DNA of 64,000 bases from positions 1 through 64,000 of the forward strand of contig JAXHLG010000002.1 in NCBI GenBank assembly GCA_034522495.1, written 5' to 3'. Shown in pieces: positions 25,440 through 34,119 of this stretch. A program made the position numbers and the translations under genes. Within the stretch, counting starts at the first letter, position 1, and each line of letters starts with the position of its first letter. A model generated the notes under the pieces. It was given only the letters and a program-made list of their open reading frames with translations. It had not been told where the DNA came from and did no database searches. The DNA comes from JAXHLG01 sp034522495. GTDB taxonomy: Bacteria; Patescibacteriota; Minisyncoccia; Moranbacterales; DUUL01.

Positions 25440-26213
25440 CTATTTAAAACTCACCAAATTCTTTATATCCCTCAAAAGCTCCCTTATTCCCCCTTCTTCT
25501 TTTTTCGGAGCTTCTTCTTGATTAAGCAGTTCATCTTCTTCCTTCAGCTCTTCATCCACCTTTTTCTGGGAAGAATAAAACTTGGTTAAAGAAAAAACCA
25601 GAATGGAAGAAAGAATGATGCCGGCAATGTGGGAGGCAAAAACCGTTAGAGAGCTGTAAAACATTTCCATCTCCAGCATCCTCAAGGCTATGGCCGCTGT
25701 GGAAACGGGCGGAACCAAGGCCACGGCAATCACCGTTCCGGTAATGTATTGGGAAAGCTCTTCCCGGACAAAAGACATGGCCGCCGCCATTCCGGCTACC
25801 ATAGCAATGATAAAGCCTTCTATGGTCAAATCAGTCCTCAAAAACATCTCATGATTGATTGTTTCCGGCCTCTCCAAGGCCATAGCCAGCAACAAAGAAA
25901 ACCCCAAAGAGAACAAGAACCCTTCGAAAAGAACCCTGGTTGACCGAAACAGCAGCTTAAAGTCGGCCATAACGATTCCCAGGGAAACCGCCAGAACCGC
26001 CGCCAGCATAGGCGCCACCAGCATAGCCCCGATTATCACCGCCGCATTGTTGGTAAGAATTCCCAAGGTGCAAATCAAGGAAGAGGCAATGATCATAACA
26101 AAAAAACTTTTCCTCGGGCAAGAGCTCTCAATTATCTTCTCCACTACATCGTCTTTCTGTTTTTTGTCTATATCCCGAAACAAGTGATCATTTGATTTCT
26201 CGCTAAACCACAT
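25440..26213 (-). CDS. DUF389 (TIGR00341) membrane protein
   Basis: The 257-residue protein has about six membrane helices with the DUF389 core: TLGILTNNAAVIIGAMLVAP, SFVREELSQYITGTVIAVAL and LVPPVSTAAIAL. The C-terminal tail is charged and probably cytoplasmic (EELKEEDELLNQEEAPKKEE). The family is widespread and its transport substrate or function is unknown. It is transcribed away from the surface-glycan locus. Confidence 0.88.
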   Translation of the reverse strand: MWFSEKSNDHLFRDIDKKQKDDVVEKIIESSCPRKSFFVMIIASSLICTLGILTNNAAVIIGAMLVAPMLAAVLAVSLGIVMADFKLLFRSTRVLFEGFLFSLGFSLLLAMALERPETINHEMFLRTDLTIEGFIIAMVAGMAAAMSFVREELSQYITGTVIAVALVPPVSTAAIALRMLEMEMFYSSLTVFASHIAGIILSSILVFSLTKFYSSQKKVDEELKEEDELLNQEEAPKKEEGGIRELLRDIKNLVSFK

Positions 26214-27017
26214 TTATTTTCTTTAATTTTTATTTTAACTATGATATATTTTAACATAGATTTAATATTTTTCCAGATAAAAATAATAGAATGACGAACA
26301 GAAACAAACAGATTGATTTTATTGGAATAGGATTTCCCAAGTGTGCAACTACTTGGATTTACAAATGTCTAGAAGAACACCCCGAAATATGCACATCCAA
26401 ACAAAAAGAGCTGACATACTTTATCAACCTTGAGAGTAGCAATATTCCATATTTTAAAAAATTAATGAGAAAAAAACGCGTATTTTATAAAAACAGCATT
26501 GAAAGCTATTTAAACAACTTCAATCACTGTCATCCAAGCTCGATAAAAGGAGAATGGAGCACTAATTACATATTTGACGAAAATGCAGCCAGAAATATAT
26601 ATAACAACTTTCCCAACGTAAAAATTATTGCTTGCTTAAGAAATCCAGTCGATAGAGCGTTGTCTCATTATAAATTCGCAAAAAATGTTCTTTTGTGGGA
26701 AAAATCTACAGAATTTAAACAAGCCTTGAATATAAACAATGAAGTTTACATAGAAGGAGGAATGTACTACAAAAGATTACTCCCATTTTTTAAAATATTT
26801 CCCAGAAAAAATATAAAAATTGTTTTTTTTGAAGATATGGTTCAAAGTCCTTTGCTCTTTATGCAAGATATTTATAGTTTTTTAGGTGTAAATAAAAACT
26901 TCTCTCCAACTAATTTAAATAAAAAAGAAAATTTTTCAGGCAAGCCTAGGTTCTTAATTATAAGAAAAATCATTATTTTTATCAACAATCTTTTTTATAT
27001 CCCAAATTCAAACCCCG

Positions 27018-28084
27018 GTGCCCCTTTTTCTCAAACAAGATTAAGAGTAGTATATTCGCAATAGATTTCAGCTAATAATTAATTGTGAATATGCAGCCGA
27101 TAACTTTTTATGAAAGAGAAATAATCGAAGTTTCTTTGAGGCTAAAAAGAAAGAAAGCTTGGATAGCTCGAAAATTGGGCAGGGATTATTCTGTCATTAA
27201 AAGAGAGATTAAAAGAAATTCAGGGGAGCATCTGCCCTACAGAGCAATAGATGCCCAGTACTTTATGGAAAGGAGGGCTAAAAATACTAACAAGAGAAAA
27301 CTGGATAAAGAAAAGAATCGGAAATTGAAAGAATACGTGGAGAAAAAAATTAGCGGGGATTGGTCACCGGAACAGATTGCTGGAAGATTAAAAGAGGAAC
27401 CGCCTCCGGGGATTATGGAAACTATTAGCTATGAGAGTATCTATGACTATATCTACAACGGAGCAGAAAAGCACAAAGAACTCTACCGGCATTTAAGAGT
27501 TGGGAGAAAGCAAAGGCAGAAAAGATATTTTCGCAAAAAGCAAGGAAATAAGCTGAAAAATAGGGTTTCTATTCATTTAAGGCCAAAAGAGGCAGACAAG
27601 AAAAAAGAGTATGGGCACTGGGAAACAGACTTGGTGGAATTCGGCAGAAAACAGAAAGAGAATTTATCGGTTAAATATGAAAGAAAGGGAATGCTTTGCC
27701 GGCTTCACAAAGTATGGGGCAAATCAGCAATGGAGAATGAGGATTCTATTGCGGATACTATAGAGGGCTTCCCTAAATCTTGGGTTAAAAGCATGACCAG
27801 AGACAACGGAGGAGAAAATGCTAAGCATTTGGAAACCTTGGAAAACTTTGATGTCCCTTCTTACTTCTGCGATCCTTATTGCTCTTGGCAGAAAGGAGGG
27901 GTAGAAAATCTTAACAAACTTATTAGGCAATATTTTCCCAAGAAGGGAGATATTGCGAATGCTACGGAAAAAGATATACTGTTAGTGCAGGAAAGACTTA
28001 ATAACCGTCCCAGGAAATCGCTTAACTATTTAACCCCCAATGAAATTTTTGTGAAACGCTCTTAATTTTTTAAAAAAGGGGCAC
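27018..28084 (+). mobile_element. IS30-family insertion sequence
   Basis: The ends are inverted: GTGCCCCTTTTTCTC...ATTAAGAG at the left and, on the other strand, GTGCCCCTTTTTTAA...ATTAAGAG at the right. The length of 1067 bp is usual for IS30. The transposase is intact. No clear target duplication is visible, though removing 2 bp, the usual IS30 duplication, would restore the reading frame of the host gene. Confidence 0.88.
27085..28065 (+). CDS. IS30-family transposase
   Basis: The 326-residue protein starts with GTG (or ATG at 27091). It has an N-terminal helix-turn-helix (ERE...KKAWIARKLGRDYSVIKREI) and the IS30 catalytic core: YGHWETDLVEFG with the first aspartate, SMTRDNGGEN with the second, and WQKGGVENLNKLIRQYFPK with the glutamate. 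It is complete. It interrupts the sulfotransferase gene and has no other copy in this window. Confidence 0.95.
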   Translation: MNMQPITFYEREIIEVSLRLKRKKAWIARKLGRDYSVIKREIKRNSGEHLPYRAIDAQYFMERRAKNTNKRKLDKEKNRKLKEYVEKKISGDWSPEQIAGRLKEEPPPGIMETISYESIYDYIYNGAEKHKELYRHLRVGRKQRQKRYFRKKQGNKLKNRVSIHLRPKEADKKKEYGHWETDLVEFGRKQKENLSVKYERKGMLCRLHKVWGKSAMENEDSIADTIEGFPKSWVKSMTRDNGGENAKHLETLENFDVPSYFCDPYCSWQKGGVENLNKLIRQYFPKKGDIANATEKDILLVQERLNNRPRKSLNYLTPNEIFVKRS

Positions 28085-28342
28085 TAAATTCTTGAATCTT
28101 TATATTTTCTTTGAGAAAACCAATACTAATTTTATTGCGATCTTTCTAAAAAAGCTAGGCCTTAAGAGTGTAATTGAAGCTTTTGACAGGAAGCTTTTGA
28201 CAAAAAAAGAGCCCCTCTGTGTAAAATTAAAACCCTCAGAAAGGAAGGAGCTCTTTAATGTTTTTTCAAAGGATATTGAAAAGTTAGAAGAATTGATCCA
28301 AAAAGATTTATCTAACTGGAAAAAATAAAATTAATTCATTTT

Positions 28343-29161
28343 ATGAAAAAACTCGTTAGCATTTTATTGGTAACTTATAATTCGGAAAGTTTTATTAAAA
28401 AAACTTTGTATAGCTGTCTAAATCAAACTTACAAAGATATTGAAATTTTAATCCTCGATAATTACTCCTCTGACCGAACTGTTTCTTTGATTAAGCGTCA
28501 AAAAGACGCGAGGTTAAAATTATATCAAAGCAATAAAAACATTGGACCTTATGCAGGCTTAAATCTTTTATTAAAAAAATCTCAAGGTCAATACATTGCA
28601 ATTCAAGATCACGATGACGTCTGGCTTCCAAATAAAATAAAAAAGCAGGTTGCTTTTTTAGATAATCACGCACATGATTGCATTGCCTGTGGCTCAAGCT
28701 GCTGGTTTTATTTTGAAAGATTTAAAAGATTGAGAATGAAAAAAGTGAGCGGTTACGTTGATTATGTCCCTCATATAACTTTAATTTTTAGAAAAAAGAA
28801 TTATTTAAGATACAATCTAGATTCTCCATTGCCAGAAGAAGATTTTCAAAAAAAAATCCTAGGAAAAGAAGGTAAAATATATTCTATTCAAAAACCCTTA
28901 GCAATAAGGAGATTCGGAAAAGATTCTCAGAATTTATCAAGAAAAAGAAGATTATTGAAGACAAAGAACTTAAAGCAACTCCTTCAACTCGAGAAGGGAC
29001 GCCCAATAGATTTATTAAACATCCTAATTACCCCCATTTTGTCTAAATTTCCCTTTTTTGACCAAGTGGTAAGATGCTTTTTGTTTGGAAAAAACTATTC
29101 AATAAAAGAATTCGCAAAGGAAAATCCCGGCTTAAAAAAATTTATTAATAACACGCTTTAA
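28343..29161 (+). CDS. Family 2 glycosyltransferase
   Basis: The 272-residue GT-A enzyme opens with the GT2 strand-loop SILLVTYNSESFIKKTL and carries ILILDNYSSDRT and the metal-binding region AIQDHDDVW (DxD-like). It transfers a sugar from a nucleotide donor; donor and acceptor cannot be read. There is no membrane helix, so it acts at the inner face of the membrane. It follows the broken sulfotransferase on the same strand, within a surface-polysaccharide locus. Confidence 0.88.
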   Translation: MKKLVSILLVTYNSESFIKKTLYSCLNQTYKDIEILILDNYSSDRTVSLIKRQKDARLKLYQSNKNIGPYAGLNLLLKKSQGQYIAIQDHDDVWLPNKIKKQVAFLDNHAHDCIACGSSCWFYFERFKRLRMKKVSGYVDYVPHITLIFRKKNYLRYNLDSPLPEEDFQKKILGKEGKIYSIQKPLAIRRFGKDSQNLSRKRRLLKTKNLKQLLQLEKGRPIDLLNILITPILSKFPFFDQVVRCFLFGKNYSIKEFAKENPGLKKFINNTL

Positions 29162-29284
29162 TCAGGGACTGCTAATTTTTCAAAAAATCTGTCGCTTCCA
29201 TCTTGTATAAAAAATTATTTTAACCGATTATAAATATAAATACTATACATTTTTTGCCCCGCAATCCGGAGCAATCTCTAATTA
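29162..29284. repeat. Repeat family G, copy 3 (degenerate)
   Basis: GGGACTGCTAATTTTTC, then AAAATTATTTTAACC, then TGCCCCGCAATCCGGAGCA and TCTCTAATTA follow the family G layout. The element fills the gap between two glycosyltransferase genes. Confidence 0.6.
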
Positions 29285-29299
29285 TGAAACTATAGAAAT

Positions 29300-30223
29300 A
29301 TGATTACTTACAACAAAGGAATATTAATAGGCATACCCTGCTACAATGAAGAAAGCACAATAAAAAAAGTAGTTGAAGACTTCAAAAGAGAATTGCCAGA
29401 AGCAAAGATATTAGTGGTTGACAACAACTCTAGCGACAATACCGCAAAAAAAGCTCGGGAGGCAGGCGCTGAAGTTGAAAGAGAAAAAAGGCAAGGCAAA
29501 GGATTTGCTGTGCAAAAAATCTTTGAAAAATTCACTCAAGGCTATCTGGTAATTGTTGATGGAGATGACACTTATTCGCCAGAGGAAGCGCATAAGCTCA
29601 TTGACAGCTTAATCCAAGACAAAGCAGACATGTTAGCAGGCAACAGACTCAACAAAAAAAACAAAAAATCTTTTTCCACTCCTCATTGGTGGGGCAATAA
29701 AATGTTTGCTTTTTTTATAAATCTTCTTTTTAAAACAAATTTAAACGACATACTCTCCGGATACAGAGTATTTAATCAAAACTTTAAAAGAAATGCTATT
29801 CTGCTTTCCGGTGGATTCGAGATTGAATCGGAACTCACTATCCAGTCTATAGAAAGAAATTTAAAAATCAAAGAACTTCCTGTATCGCTAAAAAAAAGGG
29901 GGGGCTTAAGCACCTCAAAAATAAGAACTTTCAAAGATGGTTTCATTATTTTGTACACAATATCCTCTCTTTTTAGAGACTACAAACCTCTTGAATTTTT
30001 CAGTGTCATAAGTTTTTTTTCACTGGCTGTGGGAATGTTTATAAGCTGGAGGGGAATTTCGGAGTATCTAGAAACCGGCTTAGTAACCCACCTTCCATCT
30101 CTTGTAGTGGGTGGTTTTCTTGTTTTGTTTAGCTTTATTAGTTTTATTGCAGGACTTATATTAAGCTCCTTGAAAAGAAGACATGAAGAAATCATTAGCT
30201 TGATCAAAAAAAATAATTTCTAA
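29300..30223 (+). CDS. Family 2 glycosyltransferase with C-terminal membrane helices (polyprenyl-phosphate type)
   Basis: The 307-residue protein has a DPM1/GtrB-like GT2 domain (IGIPCYNEESTIKKVV, ILVVDNNSSDNT, VIVDGDDTYSPEE, DILSGYRVFN) and two C-terminal membrane helices (FFSVISFFSLAVGMFI and FISFIAGLILSS). Relatives transfer a sugar to undecaprenyl or dolichyl phosphate, giving a lipid-linked donor for membrane GT-C enzymes; a GT-C-like protein is encoded two genes away. The lipid-donor role is inferred. Confidence 0.88.
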   Translation: MITYNKGILIGIPCYNEESTIKKVVEDFKRELPEAKILVVDNNSSDNTAKKAREAGAEVEREKRQGKGFAVQKIFEKFTQGYLVIVDGDDTYSPEEAHKLIDSLIQDKADMLAGNRLNKKNKKSFSTPHWWGNKMFAFFINLLFKTNLNDILSGYRVFNQNFKRNAILLSGGFEIESELTIQSIERNLKIKELPVSLKKRGGLSTSKIRTFKDGFIILYTISSLFRDYKPLEFFSVISFFSLAVGMFISWRGISEYLETGLVTHLPSLVVGGFLVLFSFISFIAGLILSSLKRRHEEIISLIKKNNF

Positions 30224-30306
30224 ACAAAAGCCTTTGGAATATTTTTTTCTTGAAAAAAATACGAATAACGCCTTGATTTACAATATTTTCAACCCTCTAA
30301 AGAGGA

Positions 30307-31467
30307 TTATTTAAAACCATTCCATTCCGCAATGAATTTATTGATGTTTTTATCCCAACTAAAATTTAGTGCTTTCTTTTTGGCTGCTAACCCTCTTTTT
30401 TTTGCTTCTTCCATGTTTTTATAATAATAAACAATAGCATCTCTAATTTCTTCTGCATCGGATTTTTCTATCAAAAAACCATTCTTTTTATCAATCAATT
30501 CAGATCCTCCCTCATTTGGAGTGGCTATGATAAAGCATCTGCAATACATGGCCTCCAAAAGAGATGTGGATAAACCTCCACCTGGATAAGAAGAATGAAT
30601 ATACACATCAGAGGATTTTAAATAACCAAAAACATCCTCTCTGGCAACAGAACCCAAAAAAACAACATTTTTACCACTAATTTCCTTCAGTTTATCAGTA
30701 GCCTCACCGTCTCCACAAACAAATAAAATTGTTTTTTTCTTGACTTCTACTGGAAGCAAATCAATAGCCTTAATAACATTTTGAACACCTTTCCACCAAA
30801 TAAGTCTTGCTGCTACCGTAATAATTATCTCTTTATTGTGTCTTTTTTTAATATTCTCGCCCAACAAAGCCTCATCTATCTTTTTAAAATCTATTCCCCT
30901 GGAAATAACAGGACTTCTTCTGTGATCAATAGAGTGAATAAATTTATTGACATTTTTTGATATAGATATATTCAAATCCGATGTTTTAAGTATTGTTCTT
31001 CCAATCAATAAATCATAAACCTGAGCCATTAGACCCTTAACTCGACCCATAAAAGAATTGCTCTTGATTGCTATCGAAATATTGGGCGTATGTTCTACAT
31101 GAATCCAAAAAATTCCCTTTTTTTTAGCTAAAAACATCGCCAAAAAAGAAGTAAAAAAAAATCGCACCCTTGAAACAACTAAATCCCAATCCTTTTTCCA
31201 AATAGTGCCAAACTTAGACCAAAAAGCTATTTGCCAAAACTTGGGCAAGGGATATCCAGATATTATCTCAAAAGCAGGAAATCTTATTACCTCACAATCC
31301 CCATCTTCCTTGCCGTTAAACTTTGGTATTTCAGAAGTAAAAACAGTTATATCATAATTTTTCCTAGAGAGCATTTTATTAAATTCCGCTGCGTGAGACT
31401 CCATGCCACCCATGTGAGGAGGATAATAACCGCAAAATACCAGCAACTTTTTCTTTTTTTTATGCAT
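30307..31467 (-). CDS. Family 4 glycosyltransferase
   Basis: The 386-residue GT-B enzyme has the N-terminal Rossmann half (FCGYYPPHMGGMESHAAEF) and the C-terminal donor-binding half (TVAARLIWWKGVQNVIKAI, VFLGSVAREDVFGYL, SSYPGGGLSTSLLEAMYC, ATPNEGGSELI). It retains the EX7E-like pattern with LLEAMYC. It is cytoplasmic and probably adds a sugar to a surface glycan. It is the only minus-strand gene in the glycan locus and is transcribed divergently from the GT-C-like gene. Confidence 0.9.
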   Translation of the reverse strand: MHKKKKKLLVFCGYYPPHMGGMESHAAEFNKMLSRKNYDITVFTSEIPKFNGKEDGDCEVIRFPAFEIISGYPLPKFWQIAFWSKFGTIWKKDWDLVVSRVRFFFTSFLAMFLAKKKGIFWIHVEHTPNISIAIKSNSFMGRVKGLMAQVYDLLIGRTILKTSDLNISISKNVNKFIHSIDHRRSPVISRGIDFKKIDEALLGENIKKRHNKEIIITVAARLIWWKGVQNVIKAIDLLPVEVKKKTILFVCGDGEATDKLKEISGKNVVFLGSVAREDVFGYLKSSDVYIHSSYPGGGLSTSLLEAMYCRCFIIATPNEGGSELIDKKNGFLIEKSDAEEIRDAIVYYYKNMEEAKKRGLAAKKKALNFSWDKNINKFIAEWNGFK

Positions 31468-31556
31468 ATAAAATTTTTTGCTTTAAATTATCATTTGCAA
31501 ATGAAGCCAAAAGAAGGTACAATTTCCGCATAACTCTATAACACTAAAAAAACTTA

Positions 31557-33224
31557 ATGAGAAAATCAATCAAAAAAATGGTAAATTTTTGGAGGGAAAA
31601 AAGCTTTATTGCTTCAATTGTGGTCTTTTTGACGGCTTTTGGATTGTTATCGCTTTTTTATCTCAATACGCCGGGGACTTTGGGGATAGGCGATCAATAT
31701 TTCCACTACGGCTTTGCTGAAATGGTAAAGAAAAAAGGCTTTAGCGCAGCTGACAGTTTTGATCATATCTATCTTTCCCCTGTAGCGAAAGAAGACAAAA
31801 CTCGCCAAATCGAACTTTTCAATGTTGCTTTAATTCCTTTTACTTTTTTTGAAAATTCTCTGCTTGGACTAAAATTAAGCGTTATCTTTTGGGCAAGCAC
31901 TGTTATTGGCATTTTATATTATGTTTTGAGAAAAAGCAAAGTGCCATACGCTTCCCTGTTTACGCTTATCTTTCTTATGAGTTTTTTCCCAATTTTTCGG
32001 CTTTTAATCGGCCGGGGATTGGTACTGGTTTTCGGCTTGCTTTTGCTTGAAATTCTCCTGGTTTCCAAGAAAAAATATTCGGCTTTCTTCTTTGTTGCTT
32101 TTTTCCACGTCCTGTGGCATCAATCCAGTTTTTTTATGATTCCGTTTATCGCTGTTGCGGGAGAGGTATTGAGATACATAACGCACAAGGAGTTTTCCAA
32201 AAAAATGATTTTTTTAAGTATTCTGGCGGTTATTTTAGGCATGGCTCCTCAGCCGAATTTTCCTCAAAACATAGTCGACCGGACATCTAGTCTTGTCAAC
32301 CTGCAAAGCGAAGTGGTTCAAGAGAGCGATATCGCCAGAGTGGAAGGCCAGGAATTGCACACCCTTGAACCTTCAAAACTTATTAACTACTTTCCCTACC
32401 TGCTACTTCTAAACATACTGGCTTACAGCTTTGTGATTTACAGCTACATCAAGAACAAAGAATCGGGTAGATTCAAAAATGAGGATCATTTATTCTATTT
32501 AGTCTTTTTGATAAACCTGGCTTCTCTTTTCGGAGTTATGGTTATAAGCGGGAGATTTGTTGATTTTTTCATTATCACAGGCATCCTCTTGAGCGCTTTG
32601 TGTGTAAAAAGAATCTTCCGGGACACCGGCAAATGCTTTGACTCAAAAATGCGGAAATTTGTCATAGCGGGAGTATACATTGCGGTTATCTTCTTTGTTG
32701 TAAACACTCTGATTGATGCCAGGGTAGATTCGGCCAAAACGGAATTGGAAACCAAGAAGGCCGCCGCCCAGTGGGTTTTTAATAACTCCGATCAAGGGGA
32801 TAAAGTATTCTTGGAAGGATGGAGCCAGTTCCCCATTCAGTTTTTCTACAACAAAAAAGTAAAATACTCTATGGGCATGGAACCGATGACTCTCAAAAAA
32901 TATGACGAAAACTTGTTCTGGAAGTGGTATAATATGCACATCAACAACATTTACTGCCAAGAGCCCAAAAACTGCACTCAAAAAACGGATCAAATAAACA
33001 GCGATATGAGGGATATGACAAATGAAGAAAAAAATGCATTCAGAAAAGAAAACTCCCAAAAAATGATTCAATCCATCGTAAACGATTTTCAAGCCGATTT
33101 TGTGTTTTCCAAAAACAAAACCTTCAACAAAACCATGCTTTTAAACGAAGACATGTTTGAGAATCACCAAATTTTTGAAACCCGCCGCGGCAGTCAATTC
33201 TTTGTTGGCAAAATTAGAGACTGA
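31557..33224 (+). CDS. Polytopic membrane protein, GT-C-like
   Basis: The 555-residue protein has about ten membrane helices and a C-terminal extracytoplasmic domain of ~170 residues (DARVDSAKTELETKKAAAQW, VFLEGWSQFPIQFFYNKKV). An acidic loop follows the first helix (GTLGIGDQYFHYGF), as in GT-C transferases that use lipid-linked sugars. The family cannot be fixed by eye. It lies with enzymes that would supply such donors. The stop codon falls inside the left end of a family H repeat (33220-33331), so the repeat may have replaced the original C-terminus. Confidence 0.65.
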   Translation: MRKSIKKMVNFWREKSFIASIVVFLTAFGLLSLFYLNTPGTLGIGDQYFHYGFAEMVKKKGFSAADSFDHIYLSPVAKEDKTRQIELFNVALIPFTFFENSLLGLKLSVIFWASTVIGILYYVLRKSKVPYASLFTLIFLMSFFPIFRLLIGRGLVLVFGLLLLEILLVSKKKYSAFFFVAFFHVLWHQSSFFMIPFIAVAGEVLRYITHKEFSKKMIFLSILAVILGMAPQPNFPQNIVDRTSSLVNLQSEVVQESDIARVEGQELHTLEPSKLINYFPYLLLLNILAYSFVIYSYIKNKESGRFKNEDHLFYLVFLINLASLFGVMVISGRFVDFFIITGILLSALCVKRIFRDTGKCFDSKMRKFVIAGVYIAVIFFVVNTLIDARVDSAKTELETKKAAAQWVFNNSDQGDKVFLEGWSQFPIQFFYNKKVKYSMGMEPMTLKKYDENLFWKWYNMHINNIYCQEPKNCTQKTDQINSDMRDMTNEEKNAFRKENSQKMIQSIVNDFQADFVFSKNKTFNKTMLLNEDMFENHQIFETRRGSQFFVGKIRD

Positions 33225-33331
33225 TGTTGCACGCTTGTGCTAGATATGCTTTAAACAATCCTAGCTCAACACACCTTCCAGGTTTGATGCATCACACCTG
33301 GAAGGTGTGTTGAAGGGCGTAATGTCAGTTA
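33220..33331. repeat. Repeat family H, copy 3, with a perfect hairpin
   Basis: The ends ACTGATGTTGCACGC and GGGCGTAATGTCAGT are inverted. A 17-bp stem, CAACACACCTTCCAGGT against ACCTGGAAGGTGTGTTG (33267-33312), lies inside. The left end supplies the TGA stop of the preceding gene. Confidence 0.65.
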
Positions 33332-33342
33332 GAAAATAGCTT

Positions 33343-34110
33343 ATGAAAATTTCCATTATAATCATCAACTACCAAAGCGCCGTTTTTTTGAAAAAATGCC
33401 TTGCTTCAATTCAAAAGAACTTTTCCGGAAAAGAAGTCGAGGCGATAGTGGTAAACAACGACAAAAACGAAAGGGTTGGTCTGGAAAAGGCATCTTTTCC
33501 GTTAAAAATTATTGAAAACAGAGAAAACGTCGGCTTTGCAAGAGCCTGCAACCAGGCGGCAAAAGAAGCCAAGGGCGAATATCTGTTTTTCCTAAACCCG
33601 GATGCAAAGATAGCAGGTAAAGATTTTTATAAAATAATCCGGGAGTTCGAGCAAAATCCGCAAATCGGCGCTGCCGGGCCAGGAATTATAGAAGAAATAA
33701 CCGGAAAGCCTCAACCATGGATTGGAGGCGGCAAGACATCTTTACCAAAAGTTCTTTTCAAAAATACCCTTAACAAGCATTGGAACAAAAAAACAAAAAC
33801 AAAAGTTGACTGGGTTTCCGGCACTGCTCTTTTGACTTCAAAGAAAATATTTAACAAACTGGGAGGTTTTGATGAAAACTTCTTTATGTATTTTGAAGAT
33901 CAGGATTATTGCTTGAGAGCAAAAAAGCTTGGATTAAAAATCTTGTTTTTGCCGGAATTCAAAGTTCTACACTGCGGCGGAAAAAGCTGGAAAAGCCAAA
34001 AAAGCCAAAAAAAGCGCTATTACATTTCTCAGCAAGTTTTTTTCGATAAACACATGCCCCTACAAGCAAAAATATTAAAAATCCTTCATAAATTCATTTT
34101 AAAATTATAA
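33343..34110 (+). CDS. Family 2 glycosyltransferase (rhamnosyltransferase WbbL-like)
   Basis: The 255-residue GT2 enzyme shows SIIIINYQSAVFLKKCLAS, VVNNDKNERV, NVGFARACNQAAKEA, FFLNPDAKI (DxD-like) and GGFDENFFMYFEDQDYCLRA. The last block is typical of WbbL-type rhamnosyltransferases. It probably extends a surface glycan chain. It is followed after 9 bases by the first O-antigen ligase-like gene, so these are co-transcribed. Confidence 0.9.
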   Translation: MKISIIIINYQSAVFLKKCLASIQKNFSGKEVEAIVVNNDKNERVGLEKASFPLKIIENRENVGFARACNQAAKEAKGEYLFFLNPDAKIAGKDFYKIIREFEQNPQIGAAGPGIIEEITGKPQPWIGGGKTSLPKVLFKNTLNKHWNKKTKTKVDWVSGTALLTSKKIFNKLGGFDENFFMYFEDQDYCLRAKKLGLKILFLPEFKVLHCGGKSWKSQKSQKKRYYISQQVFFDKHMPLQAKILKILHKFILKL

Positions 34111-34119
34111 CCACTTCCA

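Larger units (their letters stand above)
26291..28328 (+). pseudogene. Sulfotransferase gene disrupted by IS30 insertion
   Basis: The 5' part (26291-27017) encodes a PAPS-dependent sulfotransferase: IGFPKCATTWIYKCLEEHPE holds the 5'-phosphosulfate loop and IIACLRNPVDRALSHYKFA the 3'-phosphate motif. Reading into the IS adds a foreign tail and stops. After the IS, 28085-28328 encodes LYIFFEKTNTNFIAIFLKKL and ends KLEELIQKDLSNWKK, a typical sulfotransferase C-terminus. The halves would rejoin into a protein of about 325 residues. The enzyme would have sulfated a surface glycan, judging from the adjacent glycosyltransferases. It is now probably inactive. Confidence 0.85.
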
